A DNA stretch of 30,445 bases from contig CAJTOK010000046.1 in assembly GCA_910577825.1 (NCBI GenBank), positions 1 to 30,445 of the forward strand. The letters are read 5' to 3'. The notes beneath the pieces are model-generated. The model saw only the letters and a list, made by a program, of their open reading frames with translations, searched no databases and was not told the origin of the DNA. Made by a program: the position numbers and the translations under genes. Positions 14,712-22,921 of this stretch are shown piece after piece; position 1 is the stretch's first letter, and each line of letters begins with the position of its first letter. The DNA is from an uncultured Lachnospiraceae bacterium. GTDB taxonomy: Bacteria; Bacillota; Clostridia; Lachnospirales; Lachnospiraceae.

Positions 14712-15809
14712 ATGGCAAACAAAGCATATAAATTCAGAATATATCCGAACGCCGGGCAAAAGATTTTGTTTGCCAGGACATTTGGTTGCGTCAGATTTAT
14801 CTATAATAAAATGCTGTCAGATAAAATTAAGTATTATGAAGAAACCAAACAAAAGCTAAACAATACTCCCGCACAATATAAGGCAGAATTTGGGTGGCTT
14901 AAAGAGGTTGACAGTCTGGCACTTGCCAACGCACAAATGAACCTGCAAAAAGCGTATAACAATTTTTTCAAAAGCCCTAAAGCCGGATTTCCGAAATTCA
15001 AATCAAAACACAAAAACAGAAATTCGTACACTACAAATAACCAAAAGGGTTCTGTATCCATTGAGAACGGCTGTATTAAATTGCCTAAAATTGGGTTTGT
15101 AAAGTTAAAACAACATCGTCAGATACCATCTGGTTATAAATTAAAGTCTGTTACGATAAGCCAAAATCCAAGTGGAAAATATTATGCAAGTATTCTGTTT
15201 GAGTACGAAAACCAAGTACAAGAACAGGATTTGCATAACTTTTTAGGATTGGATTTTTCAATGCACGAACTATACAAAGACAGTAACGGCAATGAACCTG
15301 CGTATCCAGAATACTACAGAAATGCCGAGAAAAAGCTGAAACGTGAACAACGTAAATTGTCACTTATGCAGAAAGGCTCTAAAAACCGTAATAAACAGCG
15401 TATCAGAGTAGCTAAAATGCACGAGAAAGCAGCTAATCAAAGAAAAAATTTTTTGCATAAACAGTCAAGGCAGATAGCCAATGCTTTTGATTGCGTGTGT
15501 ATAGAAAATCTTGATATGAAAGCTATGGCACAATGCTTAAATTTTGGTAAGTCTGTTGCTGATAATGGCTGGGGGACATTTGTAACATTCTTGCAGTACA
15601 AACTTGAAGAATCAGGCAAAAAACTTGTAAAAGTTGATAAATTTTTCGCAAGCAGCCAGACTTGTAGTGTTTGTGGTTACAAAAACACGGCAACTAAAAA
15701 TTTTAGTATTCGTGCATGGGATTGTCCGAAGTGTGGCACTCATCACGACAGGGATATAAATGCCGCAATAAATATCAAAAATGAGGGTATGCGTATTGTA
15801 AACGTATAG
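14712..15809 (+). CDS. tnpB: RNA-guided nuclease TnpB
   Basis: A 365-residue TnpB, the RuvC nuclease guided by an omega RNA from the 3' end of its own element and an ancestor of Cas12. The start ANKAYKFRIYPN and FKSKHKNRNSYTT belong to the N-terminal helix-turn-helix/WED part. RuvC residues are D181 (LGLDFSM), E265 (CIENLDM) and D348 (DRDINAAINI). The zinc finger is CSVCG with CPKCG. All catalytic parts are present and it looks intact. I choose ATG 14712 because GAGGTGA lies five bases upstream; a GTG at 14703 overlaps the tnpA stop. In nature TnpB cuts the vacated site and so helps keep the element in place. Confidence 0.93.
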   Translation: MANKAYKFRIYPNAGQKILFARTFGCVRFIYNKMLSDKIKYYEETKQKLNNTPAQYKAEFGWLKEVDSLALANAQMNLQKAYNNFFKSPKAGFPKFKSKHKNRNSYTTNNQKGSVSIENGCIKLPKIGFVKLKQHRQIPSGYKLKSVTISQNPSGKYYASILFEYENQVQEQDLHNFLGLDFSMHELYKDSNGNEPAYPEYYRNAEKKLKREQRKLSLMQKGSKNRNKQRIRVAKMHEKAANQRKNFLHKQSRQIANAFDCVCIENLDMKAMAQCLNFGKSVADNGWGTFVTFLQYKLEESGKKLVKVDKFFASSQTCSVCGYKNTATKNFSIRAWDCPKCGTHHDRDINAAINIKNEGMRIVNV

Positions 15810-15943
15810 CCAATACATAAAAACCGTGGGACACACGGGGTTAGCTCGCTTATGCTTAGTACAATAGTACTATCGAACGAGAACCGACTGTTAGCTTTAT
15901 GCTAAAGGAAGCCCTCACCTCTTTAGGTGGGGGAGGATGTCAC
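15700..15943 (+). ncRNA. TnpB omega RNA (scaffold), guide begins at 15944
   Basis: TnpB omega RNAs span the 3' end of the gene and the right end of the element, followed by a guide copied from flanking DNA. Four or five stems are visible here: GTATTG/CAATAC (15793-15798, 15811-15816), CCGTG/CACGG (15824-15828, 15834-15838), AGTAC/GTACT (15858-15862, 15867-15871), TTAGC/GCTAA (15891-15895, 15901-15905) and the end hairpin CCCTCACCT/AGGTGGGGG (15912-15920, 15925-15933). The scaffold should end at GTCAC (15943). The guide would then read ACCATTGCAGGAATAC from the HipA-like gene. The 5' limit is approximate. Confidence 0.65.
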
Positions 15944-16329
15944 ACCATTGCAGGAATACAAAGAAATATATCCTTTCTTTAGATAAACATAATTATTATA
16001 TGATGAATATTATTGATTACCTTATTGGAAATACGGACAGGCACTGGGGAAACTGGGGCGTGCTGGTGCGTAATTCTGATAATAAACCAGTAAGGCTGTA
16101 TGATTTAATGGATTTTAACCAGTCATTTAATTCTTATGACAATATGGAAGGCTCTAACTGCCAGACAATGTTTGGGGAACATATTAACCAGAAAGAAGCA
16201 GCAATTAAATCTGTCAGGATAATTGGCTTAAACCAGATTAAAGAAGTGGATAAAAAATTTTTTAATGAACTGCCACAGTTTTATGAAATGTTCTGCAAAA
16301 GATTAGAACTGTTAAGGCTGGTAAAATAG
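15937..16329 (+). pseudogene. HipA-like kinase, 3' part (split by the IS)
   Basis: True kinase sequence starts at 15944; the ATG at 15937 lies in the IS end. The fragment carries the HipA-like active-site segment IIDYLIGNTDRHWGNWGVLV (catalytic loop with Asp and Asn), RLYDLMDFNQSF (metal-binding DFN-like motif) and a normal C-terminal helical tail to the stop at 16329. Together with the 14010-14160 segment it gives about 180 residues of a HipA-family Ser/Thr kinase related to toxin kinases. The original N-terminus was replaced by the TnpB remnant. A partner HipB-type repressor gene is not seen. The stop is only 27 bases before the ABC permease ATG, so the kinase may once have headed that operon. 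Confidence 0.75.
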
Positions 16330-16356
16330 CAGATTAACCTGGATAGGAGGGGGATT

Positions 16357-18288
16357 ATGTTTTTTGCAGAAACCAGAAAGAAGTATTTTAATATAGTATT
16401 TTTAATTATAATTATTATTGGAGGGTTCTGGCTGTATTCTTCGCTTAAGCCAACAGCTTCTACCAGTTATGATTACTATAAATATAATTATTTCAAGCCT
16501 TTAAATGAAGCAGAATTTATATATTTTGAACTGGTATCTGACTATAAAAAAGGCATTACAACAGCCTTTATTGAACCAAAAGGAAATAAAATGTGGGGGA
16601 CATATGAAAGAATACTAAATAATACTGAAAAAGAATATTTTCTTGAAGTGATTAAAAAAATTAATCCTTCCTATAAGAGTTCTGAAAAAATGAAAGATGT
16701 AAAAATAAATTTTTCGTATTCTGATATAAAACCATATCTAAAAGAACTGGAAGAAAAACTACATATATATTCCCTGTATTATACAGGGATGGATTCACCT
16801 GAAGATTATATTGAAGGAATTGGATATTTCAATCATAATTCACCATACCATGTATATACAGAATGTACCAGACGTTTTCACGGCAAAGAATACAAGGATG
16901 CTGTTAATGATTTCCAGCTGACATATAAAGACAGCATTTCTAATGGTTATTCATATGTATTTCTGGACAGCTGCGGGATAATTATGGGGTTTATTGCTAT
17001 CATATATTCTTTTATGTCTTATACAGAAGAAAAAAGAAAAAATGTAAATGGGTATATATACACAGCAAATATAAATTCATCCAGGTATGTTTTATATAAA
17101 TACCTGGCAGATACAATACCACTTATGCTTGCCAGTATTATATACAGCCTTCTTGGTGCTGCATGTTTTACATACTGGAACTATAAATTTAATTATGGGT
17201 ATGATATAAGCATTATTCCATTTTTAATAAAGACCCCTGTTATAATTTTCCCAACTGTTTTAATAGTAACAGCTATTGGGCATTTTCTTGGAATATTATT
17301 TTGCTCTGAAACATTGAATGTAATTGCCCAGTTTATATTATTTTACCTGTCAATGGGGTATGGCATGAGTGATAAATTTAGAATTACATTGCTTATAAGG
17401 TATAGCAATTTTGATGATTACGCTTTTTATCTAAACCGCTCTGGAAATGTAATTCTGAACAGGGTTATAATAATATTATTATCAGTTATTTTAATTGGAT
17501 TTACAGTTGTATTATTTAATTACAGAAGGGAACATGGAAGATTAATTAATTTAAAAAACATAAAAAAATCTGTTGTAAACTCCCTGCCTTTATCTTTTAA
17601 AAATATAATATTAAAAAAGAAAAAACAGGAAACAAAAGACTTTGTTACAAGAAGTGCTGGTTATTATATATTTAAACAGTCTGCAGGCAAAATGGTACTG
17701 TTATATATTCCTTACCTTTGTATAATATTGCCAATTATTATTTTCCAGAAAATGAATACATTTGATATTGCTACAACCGGGGAAAATATTTTTCTATTTG
17801 CGTCCATATTTTTATTTATAAGGCTTGGAAATATGGAGAAGGCTAATGGCACAGAAAGCTATATGTTTACTTCAAACTGCCCTTATCCCCTGGTATATAT
17901 ATCAAGAGTGGCATTAGCGGGTATTATTTTATTTATAATGGTGGAAATTCCTGTGTTATTTCTTTGCCTTGTAAACCATGTACCAGCAGGAAGGTGGTGT
18001 ATTGGTGTATATCTAAGTTCATTATTTATTGGAATGTTTTCCTTGTTGATTACTGAAATTTCAGGGAGTTATTTAGCAGGGTACTTTTTATATATTATAT
18101 ATTACTTATTTGATATAGTTTCAGAGGGGAATATGCCATTAAGTATAACAGGTTATACTTACCATATGCAAAAGACCAAATTATATCTGGGAGTGGCAGT
18201 TGTTGTTATTTTTATTATATTATCATTTATTGCATATAACAAAGCAGAAGGAAGAAGGATATTAAGTAAAAATGAAGATAGAAATTAA
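16357..18288 (+). CDS. ABC-2-type transporter permease
   Basis: A 643-residue membrane protein, first gene of a tight operon. There is one membrane span at about 12-32, a large external loop (about 33-200), then groups of spans at about 203-395 and about 450-640, roughly eleven to twelve in total. This matches large two-half ABC-2 permeases that work with a separate ATPase, here encoded by the next gene, whose ATG overlaps this stop by 17 bases. The start follows GGAGGGGG. The substrate cannot be read from sequence; the neighbours (cytoplasmic protease, second ABC exporter) suggest a peptide or self-immunity role similar to LanFEG-type pumps. That is inference. Confidence 0.8.
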   Translation: MFFAETRKKYFNIVFLIIIIIGGFWLYSSLKPTASTSYDYYKYNYFKPLNEAEFIYFELVSDYKKGITTAFIEPKGNKMWGTYERILNNTEKEYFLEVIKKINPSYKSSEKMKDVKINFSYSDIKPYLKELEEKLHIYSLYYTGMDSPEDYIEGIGYFNHNSPYHVYTECTRRFHGKEYKDAVNDFQLTYKDSISNGYSYVFLDSCGIIMGFIAIIYSFMSYTEEKRKNVNGYIYTANINSSRYVLYKYLADTIPLMLASIIYSLLGAACFTYWNYKFNYGYDISIIPFLIKTPVIIFPTVLIVTAIGHFLGILFCSETLNVIAQFILFYLSMGYGMSDKFRITLLIRYSNFDDYAFYLNRSGNVILNRVIIILLSVILIGFTVVLFNYRREHGRLINLKNIKKSVVNSLPLSFKNIILKKKKQETKDFVTRSAGYYIFKQSAGKMVLLYIPYLCIILPIIIFQKMNTFDIATTGENIFLFASIFLFIRLGNMEKANGTESYMFTSNCPYPLVYISRVALAGIILFIMVEIPVLFLCLVNHVPAGRWCIGVYLSSLFIGMFSLLITEISGSYLAGYFLYIIYYLFDIVSEGNMPLSITGYTYHMQKTKLYLGVAVVVIFIILSFIAYNKAEGRRILSKNEDRN

Positions 18289-19162
18289 TAATCTTACAAA
18301 AGAGTATGATGAATTAATAGCCCTTAACGGTGTAAACATAACACTTTCAACTGGGATGTACGGGCTTCTTGGGGCTAATGGTGCAGGCAAATCAACTTTA
18401 ATGAAAATTCTTGCAGGAATATTGGATAAAACTTCGGGTGAGATAAAGCTTGATGGCAATGTTATTAAAAAAACAGGACAGATAAGGAAATTAATTGGAT
18501 ATATACCACAGACTTTTTCTTTCTATCCAAATATGACGGTTTTTGAAATAATGGATTATTTTTCTGCATTAAATGGTGTTAAAGAAAACAGGAAAGAAAG
18601 AATTGGAAAGCTTCTTGAAATGACACACCTGACAGATAAAAGCAGGGCAAAGGTAAAGGAACTTTCAGGAGGGATGAAACAGCGGCTTGGCATTGCAGCA
18701 GCACTTGTTAAAGACCCGGACCTTCTGCTTGTTGATGAACCAACTGTAGGGCTTGACCCAAAGGAAAGGGTACATTTTAGCAATGTACTTATGAACTTCT
18801 CCAAAGACAAGATTATACTTCTTTCCTCGCATATAGTTTCAGATATAGAATCAACATGCGAAAACCTTGCTATTTTAAATTATGGCAATGCAATTTATAA
18901 CGGAAGTAAAAAAGAATTACTTGATGAATGTAATGATAAGGTATGGGAGTTTACAACAAGCCTTGAAGAATCTGTTGCCTTAGAGGAGAATTTTTCTGTT
19001 TCGAGTAAGAACATTTACCACAATGGGGCAGTTTTAAGGGTGGTATCAGAAGAAAAACCTGCATATAGTGCAATAAATGTACCTCCTACACTTAATGATG
19101 CTTATATATACAAGATTGATGAAGATGATAAAAAATTTGAAGAGTCACAAAAAGCTGGTTAA
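18272..19162 (+). CDS. ABC transporter ATP-binding protein
   Basis: A 296-residue ATPase subunit. Walker A GANGAGKST is at 34-42, Q-loop at IPQTFSF (about 77), signature LSGGM at 131-135, Walker B LLLVDEP at 151-157, and the H-loop in LLSSHIVSD. The C-terminal 70 residues form the accessory domain common in drug and bacteriocin ABC-2 ATPases. All catalytic elements are present. It overlaps the permease by 17 bases and is followed after 12 bases by the protease gene, so the products are expected to be made together. Confidence 0.93.
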   Translation: MKIEINNLTKEYDELIALNGVNITLSTGMYGLLGANGAGKSTLMKILAGILDKTSGEIKLDGNVIKKTGQIRKLIGYIPQTFSFYPNMTVFEIMDYFSALNGVKENRKERIGKLLEMTHLTDKSRAKVKELSGGMKQRLGIAAALVKDPDLLLVDEPTVGLDPKERVHFSNVLMNFSKDKIILLSSHIVSDIESTCENLAILNYGNAIYNGSKKELLDECNDKVWEFTTSLEESVALEENFSVSSKNIYHNGAVLRVVSEEKPAYSAINVPPTLNDAYIYKIDEDDKKFEESQKAG

Positions 19163-19174
19163 AAGGATAAATAA

Positions 19175-20185
19175 ATGGAAAAACAAAATATATCAGATAA
19201 AATTAAAATTGCAGTTATTGACAGCGGCATTGACAAAGCATTAAAAAGCAGTATTACAGAAATACGTAATTATACTAGTGAAGATGAATTTGATTTAAAC
19301 GGACATGGTACATCTGCTTTTAATTATATTATGGGATATTGCCAGAACATAGATGTAATAATATGCAAAGTGCTTAACAGTTCTGGAAAATTCGGAAGCA
19401 GTCCGCTGGCAGCTGCATTAACAGATTTGCTTGATACCAATGTTAATATAATATGTATGCCACTTTCTTTTGCTGGTTTTGAAAATGGATATTCTGTAAA
19501 TATAATACATAAATTACTGGAAGATTTAAATAAAGAAGGGGTAATTATAATATGCTCATATAAAAATGGCAGTAAAAATTCTTTTCCAGCATGTAACCAG
19601 TATGTGATTGGTGTTTATGGTGGTTATCTGGATAATAATTCAGTGTTCTGGTACAAAAACAGGAAAATGGTAACAAATATTTATCCAGAATGTATAAGAA
19701 CATTAAATAATAAAAGATGTTTTTTCTCTGGCAATAGTAAAGCATGTGCTTTAGCAACAGTTATTGTAATAGAAATAATTAAAAAAAATAATAACAGATG
19801 TATAAACATATATGATAAATTATCAAGTTATACTAACCAGGCGGAATGGGAGTACAGCCAGATAAACCGTGATTTAGAAAGTATTTTTTGTTATTCTGGA
19901 ATAAATGAACACAAAACCGTTAAAGAAAAAAACTTTTTTATAAAAAAAACAATAATTAATATATTAAAAAATTATGTAAAAGATGAATTTCTAGTTAAAA
20001 CAGATAGAGAATTTGATAATGATTATTATAATCTTGTTAGCAATATGGACGAATTTATTAATTTAATTAGTAAAAAACTATCCATCAGAATTTCTGATAA
20101 AGATATTTTTCCACACGATTTTATTAATCTGGATTATTTAATTAGTGCAGTTAGCAGATGGGATAAAAATTATGAAAAAACTTAA
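19175..20185 (+). CDS. Cytoplasmic subtilisin-like serine protease (S8) with unusual C-terminal domain
   Basis: A 336-residue S8 peptidase without signal peptide or propeptide. The triad is D16 (IAVIDSGID), H44 (NGHGTSAF) and S188 (SGNSKACALAT, where families usually have GTSMAAP). An Asn in SYKNGSKNSFPA can serve as oxyanion residue. At about 230 residues the catalytic part is compact. Residues about 250-336 are not protease: FINLISKKLSIRISDKDI and INLDYLISAVSRW resemble the helix 2-3 region of acyl-carrier proteins, but the phosphopantetheine serine is not present. Encoded between two ABC systems, it is a good candidate for a leader peptidase of a modified peptide. It overlaps the exporter start by 14 bases. 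A decayed copy lies at 22134. Confidence 0.85.
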   Translation: MEKQNISDKIKIAVIDSGIDKALKSSITEIRNYTSEDEFDLNGHGTSAFNYIMGYCQNIDVIICKVLNSSGKFGSSPLAAALTDLLDTNVNIICMPLSFAGFENGYSVNIIHKLLEDLNKEGVIIICSYKNGSKNSFPACNQYVIGVYGGYLDNNSVFWYKNRKMVTNIYPECIRTLNNKRCFFSGNSKACALATVIVIEIIKKNNNRCINIYDKLSSYTNQAEWEYSQINRDLESIFCYSGINEHKTVKEKNFFIKKTIINILKNYVKDEFLVKTDREFDNDYYNLVSNMDEFINLISKKLSIRISDKDIFPHDFINLDYLISAVSRWDKNYEKT

Positions 20186-21941
20186 AAATTATACCAGTAA
20201 TTTAATTTTATGTATAAAAATTATGTTTACTATAAATCCAGCCAATTTCTTTCTGAAGTTATTTTGCTCTTTTATAGTACCTGTAATTTCACTTTTTATG
20301 GCATATTTAATGAAATGGATGCTTGATTATCTGGTAAATTATAATGAATCTATATTTTATAAAATAATAGAATTACTAGTTATATATTTTATATTGAAGG
20401 TGGTTAATATTATTATTACTAATATTGAACGTTATGCAGAGGAGGTTAATAACAGCAATATAAGACGTTATATTAATAATCTTATTATTACCCGGTGTAC
20501 AGAACTGGATATATCAATATATGATGATGCCAGTGTATATAATGAAATACGGTATATAAACAACAATTATTATTCCATAAGCAAAATGACAGAGGGAACA
20601 ATAGAAATTATATCTGCCATTGTTTCTTTTATATTAATTATAATAGTTGGATTTAATAAATTATATTTATATGCCGTTATAATGATAATTTCATGTCTGC
20701 CTGCAGGAATTGCAAAACTTAAATATACTAAATCTTTTTATGAACTTGGCGTAAACCAGATTAAGGATGAAAGAAGGATTGATTATTTAATTTCATTGAT
20801 GCTGGATAAAAATTATTCACAGGAAATAAAGCATTATTCTTTAGGGAAAAGAATATATAAAAGCCATAAACAGGTATATAACAAGCTTTTTAATGATAGA
20901 AAATATATATTAAAGAAAAGCTTGTTTGTATCTTCTATATTATTGTTGCTTCCTGAAATTTGTTATTTGATAATTATGTTTTTAACTTCAAAGAAAATAA
21001 CTGGGGGAGTTCTTACAATCGGTGATTTTTATTTATATCTTGAATTTTTAACACAAATATGGGGGAATGTAAACAGAATAACTTATGATGTTGATTCTTT
21101 ATTTGAAGAAAATGGAAAGATATTTTTCTTAAAAGATTTCCTGGAAAAAAAGCCGGGTATTAAAAATGGAAAAAGAAAAATTAAAACAATAAATAGTATT
21201 AAGTTTACAGATGTATATTTTAAATATCCTTTTTCGGAAGAATATGTTATAAATAATGTAAGCTTTGAAATAAAATCAGGAGAAAATATAGCTATAGTTG
21301 GTGAGAATGGTTCAGGAAAATCTACAATTATAAAACTTTTATTAAGATATTATGATGCTACATCTGGAACAATATATATAAATAATACAAATATAAAAGA
21401 GTATGATATTACAGGATTAAGAAAATGTATAGGGTTATATTTCCAGAATAGTTATAATTATGCTTTTACTTTTCGGGAGAATATAACAGTTTCAAGAGAT
21501 GGAGAAGAGGATAATGAAAAGATAAGGAAAGCTTTATCTGTTACGGGAACAGATAAGGTAATGCAGGAAAAAGGAGTTTCATTGGATGATTATGTTACTA
21601 AATTATTTGATGAAAATGGAACTGAGCTTTCTGGTGGTGAGCACCAGAGATTAGCTTTAAGCAGAACAGTTTACTCTGATGCGGGCTGGTTTATTTTTGA
21701 TGAGCCTTCATCTGCGCTTGACCCTAAAATTGAATACGAATTTTTCCAAAGAATAAGGGAAGTTTCCAAAAATAAAACGATTATTTACATATCACACAGA
21801 CTATCAAATATAACTTTTAGTGATAAGATTATAGTAATGGAGAAAGGAAAGATAACAGAATCTGGAAATATAGACCAGTTGATGTTTAATAAAGGAAAGT
21901 TTTATGAATTATATAACTATCAAAAAAGTTTTTTTAGCTAA
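20172..21941 (+). CDS. ABC exporter, fused permease and ATPase
   Basis: A 589-residue half-transporter with an N-terminal six-span exporter domain (about 25-310) and a C-terminal nucleotide-binding domain. Walker A is GENGSGKST (about 377), the signature LSGGEHQRLALSR, Walker B WFIFDEPSSALDP and the H-loop IYISHRLSN. There is no C39 peptidase domain, so any leader removal would be done separately, plausibly by the S8 protease encoded just before. ATG 20172 overlaps the protease stop by 14 bases; an earlier ATG at 20145 would lengthen the overlap and lacks a ribosome site. It is the last gene of the operon; no clear terminator follows. Confidence 0.92.
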   Translation: MKKLKNYTSNLILCIKIMFTINPANFFLKLFCSFIVPVISLFMAYLMKWMLDYLVNYNESIFYKIIELLVIYFILKVVNIIITNIERYAEEVNNSNIRRYINNLIITRCTELDISIYDDASVYNEIRYINNNYYSISKMTEGTIEIISAIVSFILIIIVGFNKLYLYAVIMIISCLPAGIAKLKYTKSFYELGVNQIKDERRIDYLISLMLDKNYSQEIKHYSLGKRIYKSHKQVYNKLFNDRKYILKKSLFVSSILLLLPEICYLIIMFLTSKKITGGVLTIGDFYLYLEFLTQIWGNVNRITYDVDSLFEENGKIFFLKDFLEKKPGIKNGKRKIKTINSIKFTDVYFKYPFSEEYVINNVSFEIKSGENIAIVGENGSGKSTIIKLLLRYYDATSGTIYINNTNIKEYDITGLRKCIGLYFQNSYNYAFTFRENITVSRDGEEDNEKIRKALSVTGTDKVMQEKGVSLDDYVTKLFDENGTELSGGEHQRLALSRTVYSDAGWFIFDEPSSALDPKIEYEFFQRIREVSKNKTIIYISHRLSNITFSDKIIVMEKGKITESGNIDQLMFNKGKFYELYNYQKSFFS

Positions 21942-21997
21942 ACTGTATGTTATAATGTGTATACTTGCGTTACTAAAAATTCCTCTGCACATTAAGT

Positions 21998-22144
21998 TTA
22001 TTTATTAATGCTTCCTGCAATACCTTTTGAGAAATCAATGCCATCTATATTATATTGTTTTACTTTCTCTAATGCTGTTCTCTGGATAGATGGTACAGGA
22101 ATGTTTTCTTTGTTATCTTCTATTGAAATTCCTGGCAGTGGCAT
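21998..22144 (-). pseudogene. Unidentified C-terminal protein fragment
   Basis: A 48-codon minus-strand frame whose last 40 residues (VPSIQRTALEKVKQYNIDGI, then DFSKGIAGSINK) look like a real protein C-terminus. Its ATG lies in the decayed protease fragment, so the original 5' part has been replaced. I do not recognise the family. It may equally be chance coding. Confidence 0.25.
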
Positions 22145-22238
22145 TGGCAAAGCATTAAAAAGCGGTATTACAGAAATACATAATCATACTCGTGAAGATG
22201 AATTTGATTTAAACGGACATGGTGCATCTGCTTTTAAC
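22134..22238 (+). pseudogene. Fragment of a second S8 protease gene
   Basis: This 105-base stretch is a close match to 19214-19318, encoding GSGIGKALKSGITEIHNHT and EDEFDLNGHGASAFN against DSGIDKALKSSITEIRNYT and EDEFDLNGHGTSAFN. The catalytic Asp is now Gly while the catalytic His remains, and homology stops abruptly on both sides. It is a relic of a duplicated copy of the protease locus. Confidence 0.85.
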
Positions 22239-22277
22239 CTCAAGGAAAATAGCCAGGGGAAGCAGGTGATGGGTAGT

Positions 22278-22775
22278 TCACATATTAAATAATTCATCAA
22301 AACCTGTTTTTAAATTTGGAAACATAACAAGCTGCAAATCCTTTTTATTTGCTTCTGTAATGGTTTTGTATAAATAAAAATATGTTGTTCCATCTTCACG
22401 TCCGTCATTCAGGTATATTTCTACCTGCTTTTTTCTCCAGTCAGTAATCCAGTATTCAGAAACCCCCACTTTCTGGTATATATCCATTTTTTCATTGCGG
22501 TCATATTTTTCTGTTGCATCAGATAAAACTTCCATAACCATACGTGGGATGCCGGTTAATGATACGTTTTTCCTGTCCTTTGTATTACAATTTATGGAAA
22601 CATCAGGAATAACTATTTTATTATCATTTTCATGCCACTGGTATTGTACACCATCACCAAGTACACGGCATAAACTGTCTTTTATCTGTTTTCCAACCAT
22701 AACCACAAAATTATTTATTACAAAAGAATGTTCAATAAAAGTGTTACTCATATCTTCTATATGTAATACATCCAT
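22278..22775 (-). CDS. Uma2 family endonuclease-like protein (second copy)
   Basis: A 165-residue Uma2/DUF820 protein, paralogue of the one at 361-870. Shared landmarks are FIEHSFVINNFV, VIPDVSINCNTKDR, MVMEVLSDATEKYDRNEKMD, EYWITDWRKKQVEIY and the ending MFPNLKTGFDELF. The acidic and lysine residues of the PD-(D/E)xK-like core are kept, so it looks intact. The start follows GAGGTGG, the same ribosome site as the first copy. It lies convergent to the decayed protease copy and divergent from the hisS-like gene. Function within the cell is unknown for this family. Confidence 0.85.
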   Translation of the reverse strand: MDVLHIEDMSNTFIEHSFVINNFVVMVGKQIKDSLCRVLGDGVQYQWHENDNKIVIPDVSINCNTKDRKNVSLTGIPRMVMEVLSDATEKYDRNEKMDIYQKVGVSEYWITDWRKKQVEIYLNDGREDGTTYFYLYKTITEANKKDLQLVMFPNLKTGFDELFNM

Positions 22776-22849
22776 TTATACCACCTCGCTTTTTTTATTA
22801 TACCAGATAGTGCTATTTTTTCAAGTAGAATGTTTTTTTAATCCAGTCC

Positions 22850-22878
22850 TTGTAAGAATTGCCAGTAAGGTATATAAT
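22850..22878 (+). promoter_or_regulatory. Promoter of the hisS-like gene
   Basis: TTGTAA (22850-22855) and TATAAT (22873-22878) have a 17-base spacer, 43 bases before the ATG, which follows AGGAGG. The leader is too short for a T-box. Confidence 0.65.
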
Positions 22879-22921
22879 ACTTGTAATATAATCTATTTAA
22901 CATTTTATTTAGGAGGTTTTT

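Larger units (their letters stand above)
14161..15943 (+). mobile_element. Apparently complete IS200/IS605 element with tnpA, tnpB and omega RNA
   Basis: The element carries a Y1 transposase and a full-length TnpB in tandem, with an imperfect hairpin at each end (14179-14200 and 15912-15933) and no inverted repeats or target duplication. I place the left junction after TTTAA (14156-14160), a sequence of the kind used as target and TAM motif in this family, and the right end at GATGTCAC (15943). Removing 14161-15943 rejoins the HipA-like frame exactly (tta aac cat tgc), which supports the borders. It may still be mobile. Confidence 0.75.

Noticed and set aside
22008..22292. 94-codon plus-strand frame as an intact small protein or precursor peptide
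   Set aside because: Its middle is plainly the decayed S8 fragment, with unrelated sequence on both sides and no ribosome site.
22800..22921. T-box riboswitch before the hisS-like gene
   Set aside because: The leader between the promoter and the ATG is only about 35-40 bases, with no specifier stem or terminator.
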